Assembly: GCF_014306155.1 (NCBI RefSeq)
Contig: NZ_JACRWH010000031.1
Location: forward strand, 1-23,682
Source of the DNA: Holdemanella hominis
Lineage (GTDB): Bacteria > Bacillota_I > Bacilli_A > Erysipelotrichales > Erysipelotrichaceae
Length of the DNA: 23,682 nucleotides
Reading direction: 5' to 3'
Positions 8,141 to 15,348 of the stretch are shown piece after piece. The notes beneath the pieces are model-generated. The model was not told where the DNA came from and made no database searches. It worked only from the letters and a program-made list of their open reading frames with translations. Every line of letters starts with the position of its first letter. Positions within the stretch are counted from its first letter, which is position 1. Position numbers and translations under genes: made by a program.

Positions 8141-8191
8141 ATTATAACCGTAATTTTTTTACGGTAAATAGATACTGTAATTTTTTTACAG
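8141..8191 (-). promoter_or_regulatory. Promoter with two matching palindromes upstream of the ATPase gene
   Basis: CCGTAATTTTTTTACGG (8148-8164) and CTGTAATTTTTTTACAG (8175-8191) are two near-identical inverted repeats, 27 bp apart. On the minus strand TATAAT (8146-8141) lies just beyond the first palindrome, with TTTACC about 16 nt upstream inside it. The palindromes therefore overlap a promoter and look like operator sites. The remainder of the 8192-8286 gap shows nothing clear. Confidence 0.6.
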
Positions 8192-8286
8192 ATCAGAGTC
8201 ATTTTCAATTTTGAGTATTTGGTATCTTCTTCTAAATAGATTTCTTCACAATTTCATTTATATCTTAATTATTAAGAAGTAAAAAA

Positions 8287-9117
8287 TCACAAGCCCATCA
8301 TTTCTTTGACTATACGATCACTCATTTTAATAGAACCAACTAAAACCAGCATATTAAATATCAGTTCACCGACATAGCTCCATACCATAGATACACTAGA
8401 TGCTGTAGTATCAACTACTGGTGCACTAGACGCAAAGGCTGAAAAAATAATACAAGCAAGGACAATGATAGCTCCTTCTAAACATACTCCTGCATAGCTT
8501 TTAATAAACGTAAATGCCGTATTTTGTGTGCTTTCCCCTGCAGCTGCCGCAAGTGGGATTGGTGATATAGCTGTGTACATATACAATTTAAAGAATCTTC
8601 CATATACAGTTAAAATCATCACAAACGATAATATTGTAATGAATATAGATCCTAAAAGAGTAACTGCCCACAAAGGAATAGATTCCAAAAATCCTGTATT
8701 ACTTACTGCATCAATGATTTCTTGTGGCAGTACGGTTTCACTTGATACACCTAATCCTGCAGTTTCAGTGATTGTTTGAATAATGCCTTGTACTATTTCA
8801 AATATCTTTGTCATTAATTCCATTCCGTACATCACCATTCCCCTGGCAATAATAAATCTCAAAAACAATTTAAAGGCCTGTTCCGGTCTTTTTACATCCT
8901 GCCAACTTGTGCAGGTCTTAATCAATCCCCAAACAAAGAAAAGCACAAGAAGTGCTAATCCAATTGCTTGAAGTGCTCCATGTATTTTAACTATGATTTG
9001 CCAAATATCACCACCTTTGAATGTTTCAGGTGATTCTGTTAACAACAGCCATATTTCAGCTAATTTAGAATTCCAGGTATTGATGGCACTAGTTAGGTTA
9101 TCTATGATTCCACTCAC
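8287..9117 (-). CDS. VirB6/TrbL-like polytopic membrane protein of the secretion channel
   Basis: The 276-residue protein has five or six hydrophobic segments (e.g. AIGLALLVLFFVWGLI, TLLGSIFITILSFVMILTVY, LEGAIIVLACIIFSAF) and the small-residue-rich loop AISPIPLAAAAGES. It matches the VirB6/TrbL-type inner channel component in Gram-positive elements. The start is GTG, preceded by GGATGGTGA, 15 nt after the pilin-like gene. Its place between the pilin-like gene and the PrgI/VirB4 genes is standard, except that the ATPase cargo gene separates them here. Confidence 0.8.
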   Translation of the reverse strand: MSGIIDNLTSAINTWNSKLAEIWLLLTESPETFKGGDIWQIIVKIHGALQAIGLALLVLFFVWGLIKTCTSWQDVKRPEQAFKLFLRFIIARGMVMYGMELMTKIFEIVQGIIQTITETAGLGVSSETVLPQEIIDAVSNTGFLESIPLWAVTLLGSIFITILSFVMILTVYGRFFKLYMYTAISPIPLAAAAGESTQNTAFTFIKSYAGVCLEGAIIVLACIIFSAFASSAPVVDTTASSVSMVWSYVGELIFNMLVLVGSIKMSDRIVKEMMGL

Positions 9118-9131
9118 TAGAAATCACCATC

Positions 9132-9437
9132 CTATCCAACAATAATATTCAAAATCTCTTTAGCAAAAGTAATAATAATTCCTCCAGCTACCGTCATAAA
9201 GCCGTTCGCTCTTTGGCTTGGATCATGACTTTTCAATGAAAGTCCAACCTGTACAATTCCAAAACCTAATAAAATCATTCCAATTGCACGAATAAGTCCA
9301 AACATAAATTCACTGAAGTTATTTACAACAGTAACTGGATCATTTGCTGCATAAACCGGTGTTGCAAAGTTTCCTACAATCACCAATGCAATATACGCAA
9401 AGAATAATACTTTTCTAATCGTTTTTATTTTCTTCAT
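9132..9437 (-). CDS. Small pilin-like (VirB2/Maff2-type) membrane protein
   Basis: The protein of about 101 residues has a basic start, a signal-like hydrophobic stretch (VLFFAYIALVIVGNFATPVYA, cleavage near YAAND) and two further membrane helices (FGLIRAIGMILLGFGIV and ANGFMTVAGGIIITFAKEIL). This matches VirB2-like or Maff2-type proteins found between the coupling protein and the VirB6-like gene. ATG at 9437 fits its GGAG better than TTG at 9446. It overlaps the end of the coupling-protein gene by 23 nt. A pilus-forming role is not shown; a channel subunit is also possible. Confidence 0.72.
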   Translation of the reverse strand: MKKIKTIRKVLFFAYIALVIVGNFATPVYAANDPVTVVNNFSEFMFGLIRAIGMILLGFGIVQVGLSLKSHDPSQRANGFMTVAGGIIITFAKEILNIIVG

Positions 9438-11202
9438 CTTCTTCAATCTCCTTTAAATAGTTTTCTGTTTCTTCTACATCCAATAATTCATACTCATTAT
9501 TACTAAGAAGAATATTTTGCCAATCCTCAATAAAATGATTCACTTGTCCATGAATGTACGGTTCACGGCCTCCATCCATTGTTTGTTTAATACGAGGATG
9601 TTTTAACAGATTAAATTTTCTATCTCGAACAGGCCTTTCACCTTTCAAAAATAGAACAGCATAATTATTGTCCAATAAGCGAACTTCATCAGAAGTTAAC
9701 AATTCCCTTCCAGTTCTCTGAGAATTTGTTGTGAAGCTTCCACTTCTTCCTTCTGATTTACCATACGTATTTGTATCAATTGTTGCCTTTCCAAGCTCCT
9801 TACTTATATATTCATGGGTACTTTGTTCATTTCCACCTAAATATAATTTAGAATCACAGTTTCCCATAATTGACTCCCAAGTATCCTTATATAACGCTTT
9901 GATCTGTGCCAGGTTCTGTAAAATAATGGATACAAAAATAAGTCGTGATCGCATTGTCGAAAGCAACTTATCAAACTCGTCTGGTAAAGCAACATTGGCA
10001 AATTCATCCATAATAAAATGTACAGGCACTGGAAGTTGACCGCCATGAACAAAATCTGCTTGATAATATAACATTTGAAATAACTGAGTATACAACATAC
10101 CGATGACAAAATTAAATGTTGAATCATTATCAGGAATAATCGCAAATAAGGCTGTTTTTCTTTCGCCTATCTGCTCTAACTCCATCTCATCATATCTAGT
10201 AAGTGATGCAAGTTCTTCCAAGTTAAAAGCAGCAAGTCTTACACCAACTGAAATCAAAATAGATTTAGCGGTCTTACCTGCTGCCTGTTTATATATTTTA
10301 TATTGTTTAAGTGCTAAAGAATTACTATCTATCGTTTCTAGACGCTTAAATAACTCATCCAACGGACTCTCATAATCATCTTCGTCTTCTTTTACTTCAG
10401 CATAATTCAGCATCTCCATTACCATCGTAAAGTTTTGCTCATCCTCCGGCGCATAATGATATAAATATAACATCAATGCTTCAAGTAATGCTGTTTCACT
10501 TTTCTCCCAAAACGGATCGTTTGTAGAAGATCCTTTTGGAGTTGTATTACGAATTAGATTTGTGATTAATTTCAATACATCCTTGTCACTTTGAATATAA
10601 TGAAATGGATTATATCCCAATGATTTAGACATATCGATTAAATCAATGACTTTGATTTCATACCCCTCATCTTCAAGCATATGACCTACACTTTTGATAA
10701 TTTCTCCTTTTGGATCTAATACTACATAGCTCGTATTACACTGCATAATGTTAGGCTTAGCATAATATCGAGTTTTACCAGCGCCAGAACCACCAATCAC
10801 AACCGTATGAAGATTTATGTTTTTAATTTTTCCATGAATATCCATTCGTGTTTTTTGCGTAAATAACTTATTTTCAAAGAAATCCTTATTCGAATGTTTC
10901 TTTACTAAAGAACGTATATATCCCCATCTAGCTGATCCATACTCTTCTTTTTGTCTGTAATTCTTTTCGTTGGATAAGTAAATACCAATTCCTAAAACAT
11001 AGATAATCAGGAATATTCCAATCGTTTTTAAAGAATTATCACACCATTGAAATTGAAAGGGATGATTCAATGCTTCACTTAGATAAGGTAGTGCATGAAT
11101 GAGTCCTTGATCCATATATGGTGCAATCAAAACTGCAAACCATATTGTAGGAATGATTAATAAGCCTAGAAATAAATATTCGTCGTTCTTAGCATCTCTC
11201 AT
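9415..11202 (-). CDS. virD4: VirD4/TraG-family type IV coupling protein
   Basis: The 595-residue coupling ATPase brings the relaxase-DNA complex to the channel. Two N-terminal membrane helices (about residues 12-30 and 60-77) precede the ATPase domain. Walker A is GGSGAGKTRY at about 136-143, followed by VVLDPKGEI. Walker B is HFIMDEFANVALP near 395, followed by LSTMRSRLIFVSIILQN. The acidic C-terminus (EEIEEDEENKND) is common in Gram-positive versions. The start overlaps the end of the 68-residue gene by 14 nt. All expected motifs are intact. Confidence 0.94.
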   Translation of the reverse strand: MRDAKNDEYLFLGLLIIPTIWFAVLIAPYMDQGLIHALPYLSEALNHPFQFQWCDNSLKTIGIFLIIYVLGIGIYLSNEKNYRQKEEYGSARWGYIRSLVKKHSNKDFFENKLFTQKTRMDIHGKIKNINLHTVVIGGSGAGKTRYYAKPNIMQCNTSYVVLDPKGEIIKSVGHMLEDEGYEIKVIDLIDMSKSLGYNPFHYIQSDKDVLKLITNLIRNTTPKGSSTNDPFWEKSETALLEALMLYLYHYAPEDEQNFTMVMEMLNYAEVKEDEDDYESPLDELFKRLETIDSNSLALKQYKIYKQAAGKTAKSILISVGVRLAAFNLEELASLTRYDEMELEQIGERKTALFAIIPDNDSTFNFVIGMLYTQLFQMLYYQADFVHGGQLPVPVHFIMDEFANVALPDEFDKLLSTMRSRLIFVSIILQNLAQIKALYKDTWESIMGNCDSKLYLGGNEQSTHEYISKELGKATIDTNTYGKSEGRSGSFTTNSQRTGRELLTSDEVRLLDNNYAVLFLKGERPVRDRKFNLLKHPRIKQTMDGGREPYIHGQVNHFIEDWQNILLSNNEYELLDVEETENYLKEIEEDEENKND

Positions 11203-11395
11203 AGTGATCTTTTATTGATGGATGGTCTGCATCACAAACCTTTACAATAAGAGAATCTAAAAAATCATAGTTCTTATGAGCTAATCGCTGTTTATCTCTT
11301 AGATCAGCTAATGCCCTAACAATAATTCTTCTCTCTGTATCATCTACCTGAATTTCAATTATTTCGTCATCATTTTTCTTAAACCATTTTCTCAT
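11189..11395 (-). CDS. Small charged protein upstream of the coupling-protein gene, 68 aa
   Basis: This soluble, charged protein starts with basic MRKWFKK, followed by an acidic strand (IIEIQVDD) and an amphipathic helix (ERRIIVRALADLRDKQRLA). Small proteins of this kind often sit between the DUF3801 and TraG genes in Clostridia-type elements. Its function is not known to me. It lies 5 nt after the DUF3801-like gene and overlaps the coupling-protein start, so it is surely in the same operon. Confidence 0.6.
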   Translation of the reverse strand: MRKWFKKNDDEIIEIQVDDTERRIIVRALADLRDKQRLAHKNYDFLDSLIVKVCDADHPSIKDHYERC

Positions 11396-11400
11396 AATCG

Positions 11401-12123
11401 TTATCTCACTTTCTTTTTTGATTTTTTCTTAACTGGATACTTAGGTGCAGAAGATTTTAGGTTTTGCTGCTGTTTAATGTCCTTCAATTCCTTGCGAACA
11501 GAAGGCCTATCCGTAGTAGCTGTTAATCTTTTTCTTTCGACGGTTTTCTTCTTGTTTTCTTTCTTCGATGTTTTTGAAGATGGCTCGAACGGAGTACCGT
11601 CCTTGCTTGTCCGAGCTTTGTTGGGGTTTTCTTTATCATCCATTAGCTTTGACAATAAGGCATCATGCTCTTCATCACTAAGTGGTTTAGCATCATCTAT
11701 ACTCTGTTGTGATAATACAGATTCACGAATTGCTTTTGTGTCGATAGTAGCTAAATCAAACTTGTCTACCATCCTTGAGATTTTAGAAGCATCTTCTGCT
11801 TTTACCATAATATCCACAATTCCATCTGTATTATTCTTTTCTTTCAATACAGAATATAAAACTCCATAATGTTTTGCTTCTTCACAAAACTTTTTTAAAT
11901 CCGAATGATGAATAGCAAAGACTTTTAACTCTTTGTCTGACTTTAACAAGTTATTTAAATTGGTTTTTCCTTTCACTTTTTTATTGTCTTTTAAAATAGC
12001 GTATAAAGTGACAGCCAAAGATCTTGCTGCCATGCCACCTGCTTTTAAACCAACTTCAGCAGCAACCTGTATACCTTCTAAGGTCATCTTCATCATTTGA
12101 TCTGCAGTATCTGCACTGTTCAT
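11401..12123 (-). CDS. DUF3801/PcfB-like conjugation accessory protein
   Basis: The 240-residue protein has a helical N-terminal part with small residues (VGLKAGGMAARSLAVTLYAIL) and a globular DUF3801/PcfB-like domain to about residue 140 (KVFAIHHSDLKKFCEEAKHYG, VDIMVKAEDASKISRMVD). A disordered, very basic tail ends YPVKKKSKKKVR. In pCF10, PcfB helps deliver the relaxosome to the coupling protein; the same role is likely here. It overlaps the relaxase stop by four nt (ATGA) and precedes the coupling-protein gene. The family call rests on pattern and context. Confidence 0.75.
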   Translation of the reverse strand: MNSADTADQMMKMTLEGIQVAAEVGLKAGGMAARSLAVTLYAILKDNKKVKGKTNLNNLLKSDKELKVFAIHHSDLKKFCEEAKHYGVLYSVLKEKNNTDGIVDIMVKAEDASKISRMVDKFDLATIDTKAIRESVLSQQSIDDAKPLSDEEHDALLSKLMDDKENPNKARTSKDGTPFEPSSKTSKKENKKKTVERKRLTATTDRPSVRKELKDIKQQQNLKSSAPKYPVKKKSKKKVR

Positions 12124-12956
12124 AAATTCAAGCTCCTTTCATATTCTTTTTGTGTTTGAATACGCTCATCTTCTAATGCATTCACCATTTTTAATTTATC
12201 TTGAATATCAGGAACTCTCTTTTCTATATCTTCACATATTTTGATTTCCTTTTTCCCATGTGCAATTTTAGAAGTTAACGTATCACGATCCATTTCTAAT
12301 TGCTTTTTCAAATTTGGATCACGCGTTCTTTTAATTTTATTGTAGATGGATCTTCTTTGATTCATCCAAGATTCTATTTCTTTATTTAGAGATACTTTAA
12401 AAGCATGCACATCTTCTATTGTTTCTAGATTATGCTTGCCTACAAAAGTATTTTCATTTGTGATTTTATCCATGTATATCAAATCCTTTCTTAATTGTGG
12501 ACTTGGATATTTCTGTCGTTTCCCTTTAGGTCGAATAATTCCTAATTCAAAACAATATCTAATATATAAAGCCTTGATTCCTTTTAATTTTGTATGATCA
12601 CCACGATATTCTTTACATGGCACAATATCCTTAACTGGCTGCATTGGAAATAAATAATTGTTGTTGATTCGTTCCATGATATGTTCTTCATCATATCGAC
12701 CATCACGAGCAAGTTTATAGAATCGAAACTTTCTTTGCGACTGTGGATGCTTTAAAGTCCAGTGCTTGCCAGTTAAATCAACTACATATCCAATATCTTC
12801 AAGTCCTGATTTCATTTGATCTAAAGTTCTAGCATACGCTAATACAGAATCCACATCATAACGAATAATCTTTCTAAAATAGATGCCGTCCTTTTTTTCT
12901 GCATTCCACTCTCCATAATTCATGGCTTTTCCTTCTGGTTTTTCAATAACATTCAA
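12120..12956 (-). CDS. MOBP relaxase, C-terminal part after in-frame TAG
   Basis: This is the direct in-frame continuation of the relaxase gene after TAG 12965-12963. It begins HGLNVIEKPEGKAMNYGEW, which is the normal sequence following the catalytic domain in MOBP relaxases. The rest is a basic region and a coiled coil (about 165-270) as usual in the family. The frame is intact for 278 codons. If translated independently, the likely start is ATG 12923, preceded by AGAAGG; TTG 12956 has no good ribosome binding site. Without the stop the whole relaxase would be about 445 residues, a normal length. It may be made by readthrough, by re-initiation, or not at all. Confidence 0.7.
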   Translation of the reverse strand: MNVIEKPEGKAMNYGEWNAEKKDGIYFRKIIRYDVDSVLAYARTLDQMKSGLEDIGYVVDLTGKHWTLKHPQSQRKFRFYKLARDGRYDEEHIMERINNNYLFPMQPVKDIVPCKEYRGDHTKLKGIKALYIRYCFELGIIRPKGKRQKYPSPQLRKDLIYMDKITNENTFVGKHNLETIEDVHAFKVSLNKEIESWMNQRRSIYNKIKRTRDPNLKKQLEMDRDTLTSKIAHGKKEIKICEDIEKRVPDIQDKLKMVNALEDERIQTQKEYERSLNL

Positions 12957-12962
12957 ACCATG

Positions 12963-13457
12963 CTATTTACATATTGCATCATTCAATTCTCGGAAGTGAT
13001 CAATATCTTTTTTTCGGTTATCATACTTCTTGCCATCTACCCAGGAAACTGAATTCACAACAAAGTGATTATGCAAATGTTCCTTGTCTAAATGAGTAGA
13101 AACAACAACTTCAAATCGATTTCCCCACATTTGTTTCGCCAATTGCACACCTAATGAATGACATTCTTCTGGAGTTACTTCACCTGGTTTAAAAGATTGG
13201 ACTGCATGAAAGGCAAGTCTTCCATCCATCTTGTTATAGGATAACTTTGTATTCATCATTTGCTTTAGTGATGTACTAGGTTCGCAATTAATTCCAGTAA
13301 TATATTCTTTCTCATTTGTTTTATATCCCTGGGTTGTATATGCCAACACTTCTTTTAATCCATCACTGAGTTCTTCTTTTGTCTTATCCGGATTTTCAAT
13401 GTAGTTTAAAACTCTTCTCAAATCATCCTTTACTGCCCATATTTTTGTAATTGCCAT
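12963..13457 (-). CDS. MOBP-type relaxase, N-terminal catalytic domain (ends at in-frame TAG)
   Basis: The relaxase nicks DNA at oriT and stays covalently bound to the 5' end. The 164 residues contain the candidate catalytic Tyr19 (RRVLNYIENPDKT) and the metal-binding histidines in HLDKEHLHNHFVVNSV (H122, H127, H129, H131). The domain is complete to FRELNDAICK, then TAG replaces the residue (typically Glu) that normally precedes HGL. The catalytic motifs are thus intact, but the protein lacks the C-terminal part unless TAG is read through. The start overlaps mobC by 28 nt, the standard arrangement. The original codon is inferred from the family. Confidence 0.85.
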   Translation of the reverse strand: MAITKIWAVKDDLRRVLNYIENPDKTKEELSDGLKEVLAYTTQGYKTNEKEYITGINCEPSTSLKQMMNTKLSYNKMDGRLAFHAVQSFKPGEVTPEECHSLGVQLAKQMWGNRFEVVVSTHLDKEHLHNHFVVNSVSWVDGKKYDNRKKDIDHFRELNDAICK

Positions 13458-13789
13458 ACTTCCTCCATATTGATAGGTTGTCGAATAAGAATCATAATCT
13501 CATTGATCTGTTTTTGAAGCGCCTCATAATTTTCCACATAAACTGAATCATCCATTTTATTTTGTTTATAAACTGCTTCTGCTATTCCGTTTATACTCTC
13601 TGCAATTTGTCTTAGTACTTGGATTACTTCGACAAGCTCAACACTAGGTGCCGGTCTAGGAACCAAACCATTTATACACATACGTAAATAGGATTCTCTA
13701 GATTGTCCTGAATATTTCACTAATTCATTAAGATGATTCCATTCACTATCAGATAAACGAATGACAAATTGTTTATTTCTTTTCCGCAT
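13430..13789 (-). CDS. mobC: MobC-family relaxosome accessory protein
   Basis: The 119-residue protein (ATG 13789) begins RKRNKQFVIRLSDSEWNHL, a ribbon-helix-helix DNA-binding start. GQSRESYLRMCINGLVPRPAP follows, characteristic of MobC-like proteins (the BRLF/PF05713 type). A helical C-terminal part completes it. MobC helps the relaxase open oriT. The first 15 codons of a longer frame from 13834 lie inside the upstream small gene and are not needed. The start overlaps the upstream 36-residue ORF by 17 nt and the end overlaps the relaxase start, so the three are coupled. Confidence 0.85.
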   Translation of the reverse strand: MRKRNKQFVIRLSDSEWNHLNELVKYSGQSRESYLRMCINGLVPRPAPSVELVEVIQVLRQIAESINGIAEAVYKQNKMDDSVYVENYEALQKQINEIMILIRQPINMEEVWQLQKYGQ

Positions 13790-13883
13790 CTTTATAAAAA
13801 GCACCTTGTATAAACAAAATATAGAAAACTCCAATAATCAAACCACCCAGGAAACTTAATAAACTTATCGTTACTGTACTCAT
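13773..13883 (-). CDS. Tiny membrane protein, 36 aa, DUF3789-like
   Basis: The ATG at 13883 has GGAGGTGA 9 nt upstream, one of the best ribosome binding sites here. The product is one membrane helix (ISLLSFLGGLIIGVFYILFI) with a short basic/acidic tail ending YKDAEKK. Its size and form resemble the small DUF3789 proteins of conjugative elements; a small toxin-like peptide is an alternative. It sits between the candidate oriT/terminator and mobC and overlaps mobC by 17 nt, so it may act as a translational leader for the relaxosome genes. Confidence 0.6.
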   Translation of the reverse strand: MSTVTISLLSFLGGLIIGVFYILFIQGAFYKDAEKK

Positions 13884-13902
13884 ATTTAATATTCACCTCC
13901 AC

Positions 13903-13934
13903 AAAAAAAGAGCTACCAACTCTTTTGATAGCTC
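13903..13934 (-). terminator. Terminator/attenuator just upstream of the mob genes
   Basis: GAGCTACC (13910-13917) pairs with GATAGCTC (13927-13934), an 8-bp stem with one wobble, followed on the minus strand by seven T. It directly precedes the ribosome binding site of the 36-residue gene. It either ends the accessory operon or attenuates entry into the mob genes. Confidence 0.7.
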
Positions 13935-14020
13935 AGGGTCTTAGGGATGTTCCCTAAATACTTGTCTTTGGATATCCAAAGACGTTGCTTGCTACAACTG
14001 TAGACATTAATTGTCTGCAG
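13935..14020. other. Candidate oriT region with stacked inverted repeats
   Basis: The region upstream of mobC and the relaxase holds three inverted repeats. They are TTAGGGA/TCCCTAA (13941-13957), the perfect 20-bp palindrome GTCTTTGGATATCCAAAGAC (13964-13983), and CTGTAGACA/TGTCTGCAG with a 5-nt loop (13998-14020). The last overlaps the stop of the upstream gene. Inverted repeats immediately upstream of mobC-relaxase are the usual place and form of MOBP oriT sites. I cannot point to a known nic sequence. Confidence 0.45.
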
Positions 14021-14222
14021 TCTTTTTCTTATCAGGTATAAGATCTGCTAGATCCTGATTCATTTTTTCTAACATTTCTTTTTTCTGATTTAGTAATTTT
14101 AAATTTGACGATAAGGTATTATTTTCTTCTATTAGAAATTTTATCTTTTCCTCATTTTTAATTTTTCTTTTTTCAATAAACGAAATTCGCTTAACGATAT
14201 CTTCATATTTAATCATTTTCAA
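14007..14222 (-). CDS. Small coiled-coil protein, 71 aa
   Basis: The ATG follows GGAGAATTGAAA. Nearly the whole protein is a predicted coiled coil rich in Lys, Glu, Asn and Leu (KIKFLIEENNTLSSNLKLL, LEKMNQDLADLIPDKK). No membrane segment or enzyme motif is visible. It is the last gene of the accessory run, 11 nt after the DUF5688-like gene, and its stop lies inside one of the candidate-oriT inverted repeats. Function unknown. Confidence 0.55.
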   Translation of the reverse strand: MKMIKYEDIVKRISFIEKRKIKNEEKIKFLIEENNTLSSNLKLLNQKKEMLEKMNQDLADLIPDKKKTADN

Positions 14223-14233
14223 TTCTCCAAATC

Positions 14234-14932
14234 TTAATGAAGTAATTGTGAATATCTCTGCTTATTGATTCTCTTTTCATAATCATCTGATTTCTCTAAA
14301 ACATGATTATCCTTATCATAATGATATAAAATATCAGATAGCTTTTTATCTTGATCCATAAAACTTGGACCGTTCATCAGTAAAAGCATTTCTTTCAAAC
14401 GATCTATATTCAATGTTGGAGAATCACATAATGCTAAACATTCATCTGTTGAAGAAGGAACAATATAAAGATCATGTCCTAATTTTTCAGCCAGATCATT
14501 CAAAACTCCGGAATAAAAAATTGTTGCTGTTCCATCCGTTCTATGTTCATTTGTCAAAACTACAAAATGCCTGTCTTCATTTTGCCATGCTTCTTGTTCT
14601 GGAACTCCCATCAGCAATGTTTCTAGTGGAATAATTTCTGGTTTCATCATATTTGGTGATGAAATCAATGCATCATTGTGCAACTGCGATACATCAATAC
14701 CATAATGATCAAGCATTTCATTTGTAACTCTAGCTGAGCAAAATTGATCATCAGTTGTTTTAATCATCACTCTATATACAATCGCTAAATCTCCAATAAC
14801 TGTATGTGGCTCCATAGATAATTCTTCTTTATTAGTTTCTGCATTAATTACATTCATGAATAAGAAATCTTTAACTGAATCGTAATCAAGTAATGCATTC
14901 ACATCTTCTAAAACTTTATCATTGTGAATCAT
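14234..14932 (-). CDS. DUF5688-like protein
   Basis: The 232-residue soluble protein resembles the DUF5688 family found in Clostridia-type conjugative elements. The features used are VYRVMIKTTDDQFCSARVTNEMLDHYGI, PLETLLMGVPEQ, FVVLTNEHRTDGTATIFYSGVLNDLAEKLG and DLYIVPSSTDECLAL; these pieces are separate in the protein. The family has no established function. The start is 1 nt after the stop of a 30-residue ORF, with GGAGAGGA upstream. Assignment from memory of the family pattern, fairly confident. Confidence 0.75.
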   Translation of the reverse strand: MIHNDKVLEDVNALLDYDSVKDFLFMNVINAETNKEELSMEPHTVIGDLAIVYRVMIKTTDDQFCSARVTNEMLDHYGIDVSQLHNDALISSPNMMKPEIIPLETLLMGVPEQEAWQNEDRHFVVLTNEHRTDGTATIFYSGVLNDLAEKLGHDLYIVPSSTDECLALCDSPTLNIDRLKEMLLLMNGPSFMDQDKKLSDILYHYDKDNHVLEKSDDYEKRINKQRYSQLLH

Positions 14933-14933
14933 A

Positions 14934-15026
14934 TTATTCGTCCTCTCCTTCTTCTAATTTTTCAAAATAAAAAGCCAATCTTTCAAGATTGACCGCATTA
15001 AAATCACACGTTTCTAAATCATTCAT
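14934..15026 (-). CDS. Very small acidic protein, 30 aa, overlapping its neighbour
   Basis: ATG 15026 overlaps the stop of the upstream gene (ATGAATGA). The product is MNDLETCDFNAVNLERLAFY plus an acidic end (FEKLEEGEDE), and it stops one base before the DUF5688-like start. Perfect packing on both sides supports a real coupled gene rather than a spacer. Function unknown; it may serve mainly to couple translation. Confidence 0.45.
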   Translation of the reverse strand: MNDLETCDFNAVNLERLAFYFEKLEEGEDE

Positions 15027-15348
15027 TATCAATATCCTCAACTTCTTGATACAAGCCAAAAAGCGGATCCTGTGTATCAACTTCGTCCACATCTTCTTCA
15101 TAACTGTCAATTGCGTAAACAATATATTCTACAATATCACTAAACATATTTTGTTGTACTTGTTCTAAAGCTTTAATTCCTTCTTCATAAGAAACTGCAT
15201 CCAAAATATTTGTAGAAGATTCTCTACGATACATATATTCTGTGATTGTGTCTTCTACAGTTTCAAACATTAACAATTGTGCCTGGACAATTTGTTTGTC
15301 TTCATCTTTTAAATTTGAATAATTATAAATTCTAGTGCTGTAAGTCAT
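15019..15348 (-). CDS. Acidic accessory protein of unknown function, 109 aa
   Basis: The true start is most likely ATG 15348 (MTYSTRIYNYSNLKDEDK), which has AAAGGAGGAAAAAAG before it; the frame extends upstream to 15393, but those codons overlap the previous gene. The product is acidic and helical, with many Asp/Glu near the C-terminus (DSYEEDVDEVDTQDP, VEDIDNE). It overlaps the preceding gene by 17 nt. I do not recognise a family. Negative charge raises the possibility of a DNA mimic, but nothing else supports that. Confidence 0.6.
   Translation of the reverse strand: MTYSTRIYNYSNLKDEDKQIVQAQLLMFETVEDTITEYMYRRESSTNILDAVSYEEGIKALEQVQQNMFSDIVEYIVYAIDSYEEDVDEVDTQDPLFGLYQEVEDIDNE

Noticed and set aside
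11477..11869. 130-codon open frame on the plus strand
   Set aside because: It is antisense to the DUF3801-like gene, has Ser/Phe-rich composition from the opposite Lys/Glu-rich coding, and no ribosome binding site.
12963..12965. General TAG (or TGA) recoding in this genome
   Set aside because: Other long genes show no internal TAG or TGA, tryptophan is coded by TGG, and TGA and TAG end normal genes here. Only the relaxase and the left-edge fragment show in-frame stops.
14365..14634. 89-codon plus-strand open frame
   Set aside because: Antisense to the DUF5688-like gene; no independent support.
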